A stretch of DNA of 64,000 nt from positions 38,511 through 102,510 of the forward strand of contig NZ_QJVJ01000019.1 in NCBI RefSeq assembly GCF_003217775.1. Direction: 5' to 3'. Numbering within the stretch: position 1 is the stretch's first letter; the number at the start of each line of letters is the position of its first letter. The stretch is from Paenibacillus flagellatus. Lineage in GTDB: Bacteria; Bacillota; Bacilli; Paenibacillales; NBRC-103111. Under the pieces are notes generated by a model. It was not told the origin of the DNA, ran no database searches, and was given only the letters and a program-made list of their open reading frames with translations. Positions 37,770-46,719 of the stretch are shown here, piece by piece. Position numbers and translations under genes: made by a program.

Positions 37770-38570
37770 ATGCTGCATTTGGAACGGCTGGAAGCCGTAT
37801 TTTTGCCCGTAACCGACTTGGAACGATCCGTAAGCTGGTACCGGGAACATTTCGGAGTTCTTCCCGTTTACGGGAAGACGGTTGAGGGAGCCGAGGCGGT
37901 TTATTTGACTTTTTCCGAGACGGTGAAAGATCGGAGCGGTTCCGACGGATTTTTCATGGTACGGAAAACGGTGACGAACCGCTATTCGCATATTCCGTTC
38001 AACTTTCATTCGAATCGGATGGAAAGGCGCCATTTCGAAATGGAGAAAGCGGGAGTGACCGTGACGGCGCTCGTTCGGGACCACGACATGTTATGCTTCG
38101 ACTTTTACGATCCCGACGGCAACCGGATCGGACTGTGCCAGGAAGGGAACGCAGGAGACTCGAGTCCTGTACTAACAATGGGAGGGACCTTTTTGGCGGT
38201 TTCGGATTTGGACCGATCGGTCGCCTGGTACGCGGAAAAGCTCGGCTTATCTTTCGATTTTTTTACCGCGACGGGAGTGGCGGGATACGTCGGACCGACG
38301 AAAGACTACATTCCCGGCTTGACGATCCGGTATGCCGGGGTGAAGGGGGGATTGGCGGCAGGCGGCTGGAGCCGACTCGCTCTCGTTGAAACGCCGGGGT
38401 TCGAGCCGCTGCGCCACGTTCCCTGCCTCCTCAAATCGTCCGATGCGGAATCGGATTATGCGGAGTTGAGCGATAGCGGGGTAGTTTTATCCGAGCTGCG
38501 GGCGCAACATGGCGTGTATCGATTCGATGTTGTCGACCCCGACGGCAACCGGATCGGCATTATTCAATAA
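37770..38570 (+). CDS. Tandem VOC (glyoxalase/bleomycin-resistance-like) domain protein
   Basis: 266 aa from ATG 37770 with cggagg (37756-37761); upstream in-frame codons run through the dut terminator. Two VOC halves, each opening VTDLERSVSWYREHFGVLP and VSDLDRSVAWYAEKLGLSF, and each closing with FYDPDGNRIGL or VVDPDGNRIGI. The closing Glu of metal-dependent glyoxalases is not obvious in either half, so metal use is uncertain and no substrate can be named. Isolated between terminators, so a stand-alone insertion before the dpa operon. Confidence 0.85.
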   Translation: MLHLERLEAVFLPVTDLERSVSWYREHFGVLPVYGKTVEGAEAVYLTFSETVKDRSGSDGFFMVRKTVTNRYSHIPFNFHSNRMERRHFEMEKAGVTVTALVRDHDMLCFDFYDPDGNRIGLCQEGNAGDSSPVLTMGGTFLAVSDLDRSVAWYAEKLGLSFDFFTATGVAGYVGPTKDYIPGLTIRYAGVKGGLAAGGWSRLALVETPGFEPLRHVPCLLKSSDAESDYAELSDSGVVLSELRAQHGVYRFDVVDPDGNRIGIIQ

Positions 38571-38577
38571 GCGAGGG

Positions 38578-38601
38578 AACGCTCCGCGAGGGGCGTTTTT
38601 T
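38578..38601 (+). terminator. Terminator of VOC gene
   Basis: AACGCTCC-gcga-GGGGCGTT followed by T run. Confidence 0.85.
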
Positions 38602-38652
38602 AATTGGACCCGAGTCCGAGTCGCTTCGCGGCCGATCGGCGAACTGGGCTGT

Positions 38653-38681
38653 AACCCATTCCGGGCGGACGGCATAAGATG
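38653..38681 (+). promoter_or_regulatory. Possible sigma-K promoter for dpaA
   Basis: AACC (38653-38656), 16 nt, CATAAGATG (38673-38681), close to the sigma-K pattern mACm-N16-CATAnnnTA (last base differs). The B. subtilis spoVF operon is sigma-K dependent. Confidence 0.45.
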
Positions 38682-38751
38682 TCGTATACTTAACGGGCTG
38701 CCATCGCCTATGCGCGATGCAGCGCCCAAGCGTCACGAAAGGGGTGTAAAT

Positions 38752-39651
38752 ATGCTGACCGGCATTCAAGTCACCTTGATCGGCGGAGACGCGCGTCAAT
38801 TGGAAGTGATCCAGAAATTTTCGGAGCTGGACGCCGCCGTTACGCTGATCGGGTTCGACAATTTGCAAAACTTGTTCAGCGGCGTGACGAAAGCGTCGCT
38901 TTCCCCGACGACGTTGGAGAAGACGGACGCCGTCATTTTACCGGTCGTCGGGACGGATGAGAACGGGGTCGTCGATTCGATTTTCTCCACGTCGGAAATG
39001 GTGCTGAGCGACGAACACGTCTCCGCGCTTCCGAAACATGCGAAGGTGTATACCGGAATGGCCCGAACCTACTTGAAGGAGCTTTGCGCCAAGCACGACA
39101 TTCAGCTTGTCGAGCTGCTCGACCGGGACGACGTGGCCATTTACAATTCGATCCCGACCGCGGAAGGCGCCGTCATGATGGCGATCCAGAACACCGATAT
39201 TACGATTCACGGCTCTCAATGCATGGTGCTCGGGTTCGGCCGGACCGGACTGACGATGGCGCGGACGTTGAAGGGACTCGGCGCCAACGTGAAGGTGGGA
39301 ATCCGCAAGCAGGAGCATTTCGCAAGAGCGTGGGAGATGGGTTTTTCCCCGTTTTACTTGAGCGAACTGGCACAGCAGGTGTCCAATATCGACTTGCTTT
39401 TTAATACGATTCCGACTATGATAGTCACAGCGCAAATTATTGCCAACATCCCGCACCGGGCCGTCATTATCGACCTCGCGTCGAAGCCGGGCGGCACCGA
39501 TTTCCGCTTCGCGGAAAAGCGGGGCGTGAAGGCGATGCTCGCGCCCGGACTTCCCGGAATCGTCGCACCGAAAACAGCTGGACGCATCATAGCGAACACC
39601 GTCACGCAGCTGATCATGGAAGACGTTACAACCGGGAGGAATGCGCGATGA
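38752..39651 (+). CDS. dpaA: Dipicolinate synthase subunit A
   Basis: 299 aa from ATG 38752 (RBS aaaggggtg). Rossmann-type nucleotide site VLGFGRTGLTMARTLKGLG and the tail GRIIANTVTQLI. DpaA with DpaB oxidises dihydrodipicolinate (from DapA, encoded downstream) to dipicolinic acid in the mother cell during sporulation. The 4-nt overlap with dpaB fits subunit coupling. Also called spoVFA. Confidence 0.96.
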   Translation: MLTGIQVTLIGGDARQLEVIQKFSELDAAVTLIGFDNLQNLFSGVTKASLSPTTLEKTDAVILPVVGTDENGVVDSIFSTSEMVLSDEHVSALPKHAKVYTGMARTYLKELCAKHDIQLVELLDRDDVAIYNSIPTAEGAVMMAIQNTDITIHGSQCMVLGFGRTGLTMARTLKGLGANVKVGIRKQEHFARAWEMGFSPFYLSELAQQVSNIDLLFNTIPTMIVTAQIIANIPHRAVIIDLASKPGGTDFRFAEKRGVKAMLAPGLPGIVAPKTAGRIIANTVTQLIMEDVTTGRNAR

Positions 39652-40250
39652 ATTGGACAGGGAAGACGGTCGGATTCGCTTTGACCGGATCGCATTGCAC
39701 GTTTGAGGAGACGATGCCGCATATCCAACGTTTCGTGGACGCCGGAGCCCGGGTTATCCCGATCGCCTCGCAGACGCTCATGACGACGGATACCCGCTTC
39801 GGCACGTCGGCCGGTTGGCAGAAGCAGTTGAAAGATATAACCGGGAATGATATTATTTCTTCAATTGTAGACGCCGAGCCGCTCGGACCGTCGAAGCTGC
39901 TCGACGTCATGCTCATCGCCCCGTGCACGGGCAATACGACGAGCCGGCTGGCGAACGCGATGACGGACAGCGCCGTTCTGATGGCGGCCAAAGCGCAAAT
40001 GCGCAACCAGCGCCCGCTCGTACTGGCCATTTCGACGAACGACGGACTCGGGCTGAACGCGGCCAACATCGCCAAGCTGCTCGTCGCCAAAAACATTTAT
40101 TTCGTTCCGTTCGGGCAAGACAACCCGACGCAAAAGCCGAACTCGCTCGTGGCTCGCATGGACCTGATTATGGACACGTGTGCGGCGGCGCTCGAAGGCA
40201 AGCAGCTGCAGCCGCTGCTGATCGAACGATTTCAGGATATTGTCTCTTAA
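39648..40250 (+). CDS. dpaB: Dipicolinate synthase subunit B (flavoprotein)
   Basis: 200 aa. Flavoprotein fold: TVGFALTGSHCTFEETMP at the N-terminus and MLIAPCTGNTTSRLANAMTD, typical of the DpaB/phosphopantothenoylcysteine-decarboxylase-like group. It partners DpaA. Also called spoVFB. asd follows 40 nt later. Confidence 0.96.
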   Translation: MNWTGKTVGFALTGSHCTFEETMPHIQRFVDAGARVIPIASQTLMTTDTRFGTSAGWQKQLKDITGNDIISSIVDAEPLGPSKLLDVMLIAPCTGNTTSRLANAMTDSAVLMAAKAQMRNQRPLVLAISTNDGLGLNAANIAKLLVAKNIYFVPFGQDNPTQKPNSLVARMDLIMDTCAAALEGKQLQPLLIERFQDIVS

Positions 40251-40290
40251 CATAATCCATCATTCAAACTTTAAGGGAGAGAATCAAGCC

Positions 40291-41331
40291 ATGTCGAACC
40301 AAAAACGTTTCAATGTCGCCGTAGTCGGTGCAACCGGTGCCGTAGGTGAGCAAATCATCCGGCTGCTGGATGAGCGGAATTTCCCGATCAACGAACTGAA
40401 GCTGCTGTCGTCCGCGCGCTCCGCCGGAACGAAGGTCAAGTTCAAGGATCGCGAAGTGACGATCGAGGAGGCGACACCGGACAGTTTTAAAGGGATCGAC
40501 ATCGCTTTGTTCAGCGCGGGCGGAGACGTAAGCAAGAAGCTCGTTCCCCATGCCATCGAGCACGGAGCGGTATGCATCGACAACACGAGCGCGTTCCGGA
40601 TGGACCCCGAGACGCCGCTCGTCGTTCCGGAAGTGAACATCGACAAGATCAGCGAGCACAAAGGCGTCATCGCGAACCCGAACTGCTCGACGATCCAAAT
40701 GGTAGCCGCCCTGAAGCCGCTCTATGACCGGTACGGCATTTCCCGGATCATCGTCTCGACGTATCAGGCGGTGTCCGGCGCCGGAGCGAAGGCGATCAAC
40801 GAAATGCTTCGCCAGTCGAAGGAAGTGCTGGAAGGGCGCGACCCGAATCCGGACATTTTGCCGGTCGGCTCGATGCCGGTCAAGCATCAAATCGCTTTCA
40901 ACGCCATTCCGCAAATCGACAAGTTTACGGAAAACGGCTTTACTTACGAAGAAATGAAAATGATCAACGAAACGAAAAAAATAATGGGCGACGATTCGAT
41001 CGAAGTAACGGCGACCTGCGTTCGGATTCCGGTCGTATACGGACATTCCGAGTCGGTCTATGTCGAACTGAAGAGCGATTTCGACCTCGAAGACGTCAAA
41101 TCGCTGATCGCGAACGCCCCGGGAATCGTTCTTCAAGACAACCCGGCGGAGCAGCAGTACCCGCTGGCGACGGAAGCGGCAGGCAAGCTGGATACGTACG
41201 TCGGCCGTCTGCGCCGCGACTTGTCCAACCCGCGCGCGCTCAACATGTGGATCGTATCCGACAATTTGTTGAAAGGCGCCGCTTGGAACGCGGTCCAAAT
41301 CGCCGAATATATCGCCATCGAGCAAAACTGA
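40291..41331 (+). CDS. asd: Aspartate-semialdehyde dehydrogenase
   Basis: 346 aa from ATG 40291 (RBS aagggaga). NADP motif VVGATGAVGEQ, catalytic Cys132 in NPNCSTIQMV, and the QIAFNAIPQID segment. It reduces aspartyl phosphate to aspartate semialdehyde for the lysine/DAP, threonine and methionine branches. Together with dapG and dapA it supplies DpaAB and peptidoglycan. Confidence 0.98.
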   Translation: MSNQKRFNVAVVGATGAVGEQIIRLLDERNFPINELKLLSSARSAGTKVKFKDREVTIEEATPDSFKGIDIALFSAGGDVSKKLVPHAIEHGAVCIDNTSAFRMDPETPLVVPEVNIDKISEHKGVIANPNCSTIQMVAALKPLYDRYGISRIIVSTYQAVSGAGAKAINEMLRQSKEVLEGRDPNPDILPVGSMPVKHQIAFNAIPQIDKFTENGFTYEEMKMINETKKIMGDDSIEVTATCVRIPVVYGHSESVYVELKSDFDLEDVKSLIANAPGIVLQDNPAEQQYPLATEAAGKLDTYVGRLRRDLSNPRALNMWIVSDNLLKGAAWNAVQIAEYIAIEQN

Positions 41332-41362
41332 CGTTTCATACCCGCAATATCGGCAGCGATCG

Positions 41363-41387
41363 TCGATCCGTCCTCAGGACGGGTCGA
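41363..41387 (+). repeat. 11-bp hairpin between asd and dapG
   Basis: TCGATCCGTCC (41363-41373), loop tca, GGACGGGTCGA (41377-41387), one G-U pair, followed by ttcgttg rather than a clean T tract; possible attenuator. Confidence 0.5.
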
Positions 41388-41412
41388 TTCGTTGCGGCTT
41401 GGAGGGGAGCCC

Positions 41413-42633
41413 ATGCGCATCTTGGTGCAAAAGTTCGGCGGAACTTCCCTCTCCGACGCCCAAGCCAGAACCCACGCCATTCGTCATATCAAACAAGCGT
41501 TAGCCGATTCGTACCAATTGGTCGTAGTCGTATCCGCAATGGGCCGCAAAGGGGAGCCTTACGCCACCGATTCTTTATTGGAGCTGATTCGGCACAACGG
41601 CAACTGTTTACCCGCAAGGGAAAAAGACTTGCTGCTGCATTGCGGCGAAATCATTTCCGCCGCGGTCCTGTGCAGCCTGCTCGAGGCGGAGAACGTGCCG
41701 GCCGTCGTCTTGACCGGAGCGCAAGCCGGCATCCGGACGAACGATCGGTTCGGCGACGCCCGCATCGAATCGATTCAACCTTCCCGCATCGTGCAGGCGT
41801 TGTCCGAGGGGAAGGTTGCGGTCGTTCCGGGCTTTCAAGGCGAGACGGCCCACGGCGACATTACGACGCTCGGTCGCGGAGGCAGCGACACGACCGCCAC
41901 GGCGCTCGGAGCCGCGCTGCGGGCCGAATGCGTCGACATTTTTACCGACGTCAACGGGATCTTCACCGCCGATCCGCGCATCGTATCCGAGGCGAAGCCG
42001 ATCGAGCGGGTGACCTATGCGGAAATTTGCAATATGGCCTACCAGGGCGCCAAAGTGATTCACCCCCGTGCGGTCGAAGTCGCCATGGAAGCGGGCGTGC
42101 CGATTCGAGTCCGATCGACGTTTTCCGACGACGAAGGAACGCTCGTTACACGAGGGGACGAACCGGAAGGGGCCGACCGCAGGCTGAAGGATCGCTTCGT
42201 CACCGGCATCGCGCATGTGGCGCCGGTTACCCAGATCAAGGTCGCGGCTCAGGAAGGCCAATACGACTTGTCGTTGAACGTCTTCAAGACGATGGCCCAG
42301 CATCAGATCAGCGTCGACTTTATTAATGTCAACGTATCCGGCGTCACGTATACGGTATTCGCCCATGAATCGGAGCGGGCGATCCGCGTGCTGAACCGGC
42401 TCGGCTATGAACCCGAAACGACGGAGGGATGCGCCAAAGTGTCCGTGATCGGCGGGGGAATGAACGGAGTGCCGGGCATTATGGCGCATATCGTCGAAGC
42501 GCTGACGAAAAACGACATTCCGATTTTGCAGTCCGCCGATTCCAACGCCACGATCTGGGTGCTCGTGAAAGAGTCCGACATGGCGAAGGCGATCCAGGCG
42601 CTGCACCAGACGTTTCAATTGGATAAACCGTAA
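41413..42633 (+). CDS. dapG: Aspartokinase I (DapG type)
   Basis: 406 aa from ATG 41413 with RBS ggaggggag (41401-41409). KFGGTSLSD (kinase lysine), GRGGSDTTATALGAAL, FTDVNGIFTADPRIV, then two C-terminal ACT domains (about 260-400). Phosphorylates aspartate. In B. subtilis this isozyme is inhibited by meso-DAP and is tied to cell wall and spore needs; the same regulation is inferred from the locus. Confidence 0.96.
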   Translation: MRILVQKFGGTSLSDAQARTHAIRHIKQALADSYQLVVVVSAMGRKGEPYATDSLLELIRHNGNCLPAREKDLLLHCGEIISAAVLCSLLEAENVPAVVLTGAQAGIRTNDRFGDARIESIQPSRIVQALSEGKVAVVPGFQGETAHGDITTLGRGGSDTTATALGAALRAECVDIFTDVNGIFTADPRIVSEAKPIERVTYAEICNMAYQGAKVIHPRAVEVAMEAGVPIRVRSTFSDDEGTLVTRGDEPEGADRRLKDRFVTGIAHVAPVTQIKVAAQEGQYDLSLNVFKTMAQHQISVDFINVNVSGVTYTVFAHESERAIRVLNRLGYEPETTEGCAKVSVIGGGMNGVPGIMAHIVEALTKNDIPILQSADSNATIWVLVKESDMAKAIQALHQTFQLDKP

Positions 42634-42705
42634 CGGACTCGACGCACCGGACTTGTCCTTGACCCGTACCAACGGATTACGGAACCGTTATAAGGAGGAA
42701 TTCAA

Positions 42706-43587
42706 GTGGATTTCGGAAGAGTCATTACCGCGATGGTGACCCCGTTCGACGCGGAGCTGCGCGTCGACTGGGATCAGGCGAGAAAGCTGATCGATTACTT
42801 GATCGAGGAGCAGCAGTCCGACAGTCTCGTCGTCTGCGGCACGACGGGCGAATCCCCGACGTTGACCGAGGACGAGAAGCTCGCGATGTTCAAGCTCGCC
42901 GTGGAGCAGGCGAAAGGGCGGTGCCGCATTATCGCCGGCACGGGCAGCTACGATACGGCGCATACGATTCATTTGACGAAAGCGGCGGAAAGCGCGGGTG
43001 TCGACGGCATCCTGCTGGTAGCGCCGTATTATAACCGTCCTTCGCAGGAAGGATTGTACGCGCATTTCAAGGCGGCGGCGGAATCGACGAGCTTGCCGGT
43101 CATGCTGTACAACATCCCGTCCCGTACGGGTATTACCGTATCGGCTTCGACGACGCTCAAGCTGGCCCAGCTCCCGAACGTGGTCGCCACGAAGGAAGCC
43201 CATTCCGACTTCGATTTGATTTCCGAACTGACGGCGAACGCGCCCGAAGGATTTCGCGTCTACAGCGGAGACGACATTTTGACGCTTCCGATGCTGTCCG
43301 TCGGAGCATACGGGATCGTCAGCGTGGCGAGTCACGTCATCGGCAAAGAGATGCAGCAGCTGGTTCGGGCTTATACGAGCGGCAATGTGGCGGAAGCGGC
43401 ATCCTGGCACGCGAAGCTTCGTCCGATCTTCAACGGCTTGTTCAACTGCCCGCACCGGGTGCCGAATCCGGTACCGGTGAAATACGCGCTCGGCTTGCAC
43501 GGGATGCCCGTCGGCGGAGTGCGGCTGCCGCTCGTCCCGGCGACGGAAGAGGAAGGGCGTTTCATCGAAGCGCTGTTCCGCCGATAA
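42706..43587 (+). CDS. dapA: 4-hydroxy-tetrahydrodipicolinate synthase
   Basis: 293 aa from GTG 42706 with RBS taaggagg. Schiff-base Lys163 in VVATKEAHSD, Tyr135 in LYNIPSRTG, and Thr pair in CGTTGESPTL. It condenses pyruvate with aspartate semialdehyde, providing the precursor both for DAP/lysine and for dipicolinate via DpaAB. Confidence 0.98.
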   Translation: MDFGRVITAMVTPFDAELRVDWDQARKLIDYLIEEQQSDSLVVCGTTGESPTLTEDEKLAMFKLAVEQAKGRCRIIAGTGSYDTAHTIHLTKAAESAGVDGILLVAPYYNRPSQEGLYAHFKAAAESTSLPVMLYNIPSRTGITVSASTTLKLAQLPNVVATKEAHSDFDLISELTANAPEGFRVYSGDDILTLPMLSVGAYGIVSVASHVIGKEMQQLVRAYTSGNVAEAASWHAKLRPIFNGLFNCPHRVPNPVPVKYALGLHGMPVGGVRLPLVPATEEEGRFIEALFRR

Positions 43588-43608
43588 TCGCATAACGACA
43601 CGAAATCG

Positions 43609-43635
43609 ACCGATGCCGACCGGCATCGGTTTTTC
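43609..43635 (+). terminator. dapA terminator
   Basis: ACCGATGCC (43609-43617) with GGCATCGGT (43622-43630), T run after. Confidence 0.9.
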
Positions 43636-43663
43636 GTTTTGGGGCACGCTAGAACTACTCGAC

Positions 43664-43693
43664 TTGTATTCACCTACACGCTTCATGTATAAT
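43664..43693 (+). promoter_or_regulatory. Sigma-A promoter for RNase J gene
   Basis: TTGTAT (43664-43669), 18 nt, perfect TATAAT (43688-43693), about 80 nt before the start codon. Confidence 0.7.
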
Positions 43694-43774
43694 AAATGGC
43701 AAGTGACTGGTTCGGGTTATCTTTGGTTCGGGATATATAAGGATCGTCGTCAATAAAACCTGGGAGGTATAGTC

Positions 43775-45451
43775 TTGTCTAAAAAAAATATAGATAAAGT
43801 ATCCATTTTCGCTCTGGGCGGCGTGGGCGAAATCGGGAAAAATATGTATGTCGTGCAGTACGCTAACGATATTGTCGTCATCGATTCCGGCTTGAAGTTT
43901 CCGGAGGAAGACATGCTCGGCATCGATATCGTCATCCCCGACATTTCATATTTGACGGAGAACCGCGATAAAGTCAGAGGAATCTTGATTACGCACGGCC
44001 ATGAGGACCACATCGGCGGATTGCCTTACGTCCTCAAACATTTGAACGTTCCCGTGTACGGAACGAAGCTGACGCTCGGTCTGATCGAGGGCAAGCTGAA
44101 GGAAGCGAACCTGCTCGGCGAGACGAAGCGCATTTTGATCAACTCCGAATCGGAGGTTCAACTCGGTACGATCAAAGCGACTTTCTTCAAAACGAATCAC
44201 AGCATTCCCGATTCGGTTGGAGTTTGTCTCGAGACGCCGGAAGGTCTCGTCGTCCATACGGGCGACTTCAAGTTCGACCAGACGCCCGTTAACGAGCAGT
44301 ACGCGGATTTGCATAAGATGGCGGAGATCGGCAGACGCGGCGTGCTCGCCCTGCTTTCCGACAGTACGAACGCCGAGCGTCCGGGGTATACCGGCTCGGA
44401 ACGCACCGTCGGCATCGCGCTCGAGGACGTGTTCCGCAAAGCGAAGCAGCGCGTCGTCGTAGCTACGTTCGCTTCGAACGTGCACCGCATCCAGCAAGTC
44501 ATTGACGCGGCCGAGGCGACTCGCCGGAAAATGACCGTTATCGGCAGAAGCATGGTCAACGTCGTCAATGTGGCAAGCGAGCTCGGTTACTTGCGCATAC
44601 CGGACGGCATGCTGATCGAACCCGAAGAAGTGAACAAGCTCGCGGCCGACCGCGTCGTTATTTTGTCGACGGGGAGCCAAGGCGAGCCGATGTCCGCCCT
44701 TACGCGCATGGCGCGCGCCAACCACCGCAAGGTGGACATTTTGCCGGGGGACACGGTCGTCATCGCGGCGACACCGATTCCGGGCAACGAACGGTATGTA
44801 GGACGTACGGTGGACGAACTGTTCCGCATCGGCGCGAACGTCATCTACGGTCCGGGCTCGGTATCCGGCGTCCACGTGTCGGGTCACGGCAGTCAGGAAG
44901 AGCTGAAGCTGATGCTCAACCTGATGAAGCCCAAATATTTCATCCCGATTCACGGCGAATACCGGATGCTTCGCCAGCACGCGCTGCTGGCCGAGTCGGT
45001 CGGCATGGACCGCGAAGATATTTTCATCGTCGACATCGGCGATACGGTTGAAATTCAGGGCGGCGTCGCTCGCAGAGGACCGCGCGTGTCTTGCGGCAAC
45101 GTGCTGATCGACGGACTCGGCGTCGGAGACGTGGGCAATATCGTGCTCCGCGATCGGAAGCTGCTTTCGCAGGACGGCATACTCGTCGTCGTCGTGACGC
45201 TGAGCAAGCAGGACGGTGCGATCATGTCCGGACCGGATATCATTTCGCGCGGCTTCGTCTACGTTCGCGAATCCGAAGGGCTTCTCGAAGAGGCGAACCG
45301 GATCGTCAGCAACACGCTTAACCGGTTGATGGTCGAAAACGTCAACGAATGGGCTTCGCTCAAAACGCACGTAAAAGACGCACTCGGACGATTTTTATAT
45401 GAACAAACCCGAAGAAGACCGATGATTTTGCCGATCATTATGGAAGTGTAA
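43775..45451 (+). CDS. rnjB: Ribonuclease J
   Basis: 558 aa from TTG 43775 with RBS gggagg. Metallo-beta-lactamase core with HTHGHEDHIGG (His74, His76, Asp78, His79), then DFKFDQTPV, the beta-CASP insert LSTGSQGEPMSAL, and ISRGFVY near the C-terminus. Endo-/5'-3' exoribonuclease of mRNA decay. The locus after dapA matches B. subtilis rnjB (J2). The zinc motif is intact, so it should be active; whether it is functionally J1 or J2 cannot be told here. Confidence 0.95.
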   Translation: MSKKNIDKVSIFALGGVGEIGKNMYVVQYANDIVVIDSGLKFPEEDMLGIDIVIPDISYLTENRDKVRGILITHGHEDHIGGLPYVLKHLNVPVYGTKLTLGLIEGKLKEANLLGETKRILINSESEVQLGTIKATFFKTNHSIPDSVGVCLETPEGLVVHTGDFKFDQTPVNEQYADLHKMAEIGRRGVLALLSDSTNAERPGYTGSERTVGIALEDVFRKAKQRVVVATFASNVHRIQQVIDAAEATRRKMTVIGRSMVNVVNVASELGYLRIPDGMLIEPEEVNKLAADRVVILSTGSQGEPMSALTRMARANHRKVDILPGDTVVIAATPIPGNERYVGRTVDELFRIGANVIYGPGSVSGVHVSGHGSQEELKLMLNLMKPKYFIPIHGEYRMLRQHALLAESVGMDREDIFIVDIGDTVEIQGGVARRGPRVSCGNVLIDGLGVGDVGNIVLRDRKLLSQDGILVVVVTLSKQDGAIMSGPDIISRGFVYVRESEGLLEEANRIVSNTLNRLMVENVNEWASLKTHVKDALGRFLYEQTRRRPMILPIIMEV

Positions 45452-45504
45452 CGCACGGCAATGATCTAGTCACTGAACCCAACGATACCCGAAACACGAA
45501 TCGT

Positions 45505-45539
45505 AAGAGTCTCCGGCCAAGCCGGGGGCTTCTTTTTTT
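45505..45539 (+). terminator. RNase J gene terminator
   Basis: AAGAG..CCGGC / GCCGG..CTTCTT stem with loop caa and a T7 tract. Confidence 0.88.
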
Positions 45540-45624
45540 ATCGAAATCGTTGGACGATTTTTCCGCCGGATAAAATTTCGGGTCCAATCGATACTATGAA
45601 AGATGACAGGAGGAGGGTCTGCCT

Positions 45625-46365
45625 ATGCCTTGGAATCCGATAAACGAACAAGAGCAGCCGGACATCGCCGAGGAGAAGAAGCGTAACGCCACGGTCGAGA
45701 CGATCCAACAGCTCGGACAAACGACGACGCCGGCTGCAGAATCGAACATTTATTGCATGACGATTATAGGTCAGGTGGAGGGGCACATGGTGCTGCCGCC
45801 GCAAAACAAGACGACGAAGTACGAGCATCTGATTCCGCAGCTCGTCGCGGCGGAGCAAAACCCGAAAATCGAAGGCATTCTGATCATTTTGAACACGGTC
45901 GGGGGAGATGTGGAGGCCGGCCTCGCGATCGCGGAAATGATTACGTCCATGTCCAAGCCTACGGTTACGCTCGTGCTCGGAGGCGGGCACAGCATCGGCG
46001 TGCCGATCGCCGTGTCGTCGGACTATTCGCTGATCGCCGAGACGGCTACGATGACGATTCATCCGATCCGGTTGAACGGGCTCGTCATCGGCGTGCCGCA
46101 AACATTCGAATATTTGGACAAAATGCAGGAGCGCGTCATCCGTTTCATTACGAGCCATTCCCGCGTCACCGAACAGAAGCTGAAGGAGCTCATGTTCAAA
46201 ACGGGGGAGCTGACCCGCGACATCGGCACGACCGTCATCGGGGCGGACGCCGTCAAGCACGGCTTGATCGATGCCGTCGGCGGCGTGGGGGAGGCGCTCC
46301 GGCAGCTCAATATGAGAATCGATCAGTACCGGAGCGTGAACGGCAAAGGCGGGATGGTACAATGA
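45625..46365 (+). CDS. tepA: TepA, ClpP-like translocation-enhancing serine protease
   Basis: 246 aa from ATG 45625. ClpP/crotonase fold: [18 protein letters not shown], nucleophile Ser123 in GGGHSIGVP, His146 in MTIHPIRL. B. subtilis TepA affects protein export and sporulation. Its last base pairs overlap ylzJ (ATGA), a conserved arrangement just ahead of spoIIIE. Confidence 0.93.
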   Translation: MPWNPINEQEQPDIAEEKKRNATVETIQQLGQTTTPAAESNIYCMTIIGQVEGHMVLPPQNKTTKYEHLIPQLVAAEQNPKIEGILIILNTVGGDVEAGLAIAEMITSMSKPTVTLVLGGGHSIGVPIAVSSDYSLIAETATMTIHPIRLNGLVIGVPQTFEYLDKMQERVIRFITSHSRVTEQKLKELMFKTGELTRDIGTTVIGADAVKHGLIDAVGGVGEALRQLNMRIDQYRSVNGKGGMVQ

Positions 46366-46580
46366 TTCTGTATACGCAGGTGCCGCTGGAGTCCGTGCTC
46401 GACGGGCTGGAGGAGATGTGCGACAACTGTATCGAGGTAACGGTCGGCGGCGTCCTGATGCAAGTTGAGCCGATCTCGCCGTACCAAGGAAAAGTCGTGC
46501 GGCTGCTCAGTCCGGATCCGATGCATTATTTGAATCCCGCGTTCGCGCCGGGGCAGATGATCGCGTTCCGGCCGGTGTGA
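46362..46580 (+). CDS. ylzJ: YlzJ-like small protein
   Basis: 72 aa starting [15 protein letters not shown], overlapping the tepA stop by 4 nt. It ends [15 protein letters not shown]. The sequence pattern and its place after tepA match YlzJ, a small conserved protein of unknown function in spore formers. No TM or signal. Confidence 0.88.
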   Translation: MILYTQVPLESVLDGLEEMCDNCIEVTVGGVLMQVEPISPYQGKVVRLLSPDPMHYLNPAFAPGQMIAFRPV

Positions 46581-46607
46581 ACGACCGACATTCGAATATC
46601 GAACGAC

Positions 46608-46637
46608 AAAGAAGCGGAGAGCCCGCTTCTTTTTTTG
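46608..46637 (+). terminator. ylzJ terminator
   Basis: AAAGAAGCGG with CCGCTTCTTT around a short loop, T7 tract. Confidence 0.9.
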
Positions 46638-46688
46638 CGCCGAAAAAACCGAACGTGCGTTTTTATCCGAGCCGCTTTTGGGAAAGTA

Positions 46689-46697
46689 TGCTATAAT
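46689..46697 (+). promoter_or_regulatory. Extended -10 promoter for spoIIIE
   Basis: TGC-TATAAT (TATAAT at 46692-46697); no good -35 at the right distance. The start codon is 22 nt downstream. Confidence 0.6.
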
Positions 46698-46719
46698 AAA
46701 TACCTCGGAGGTGTGAACC

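Noticed and set aside
40251..42705. Lysine riboswitch controlling asd-dapG-dapA
   Set aside because: Intergenic gaps are too short (40-81 nt) and contain only a simple hairpin.
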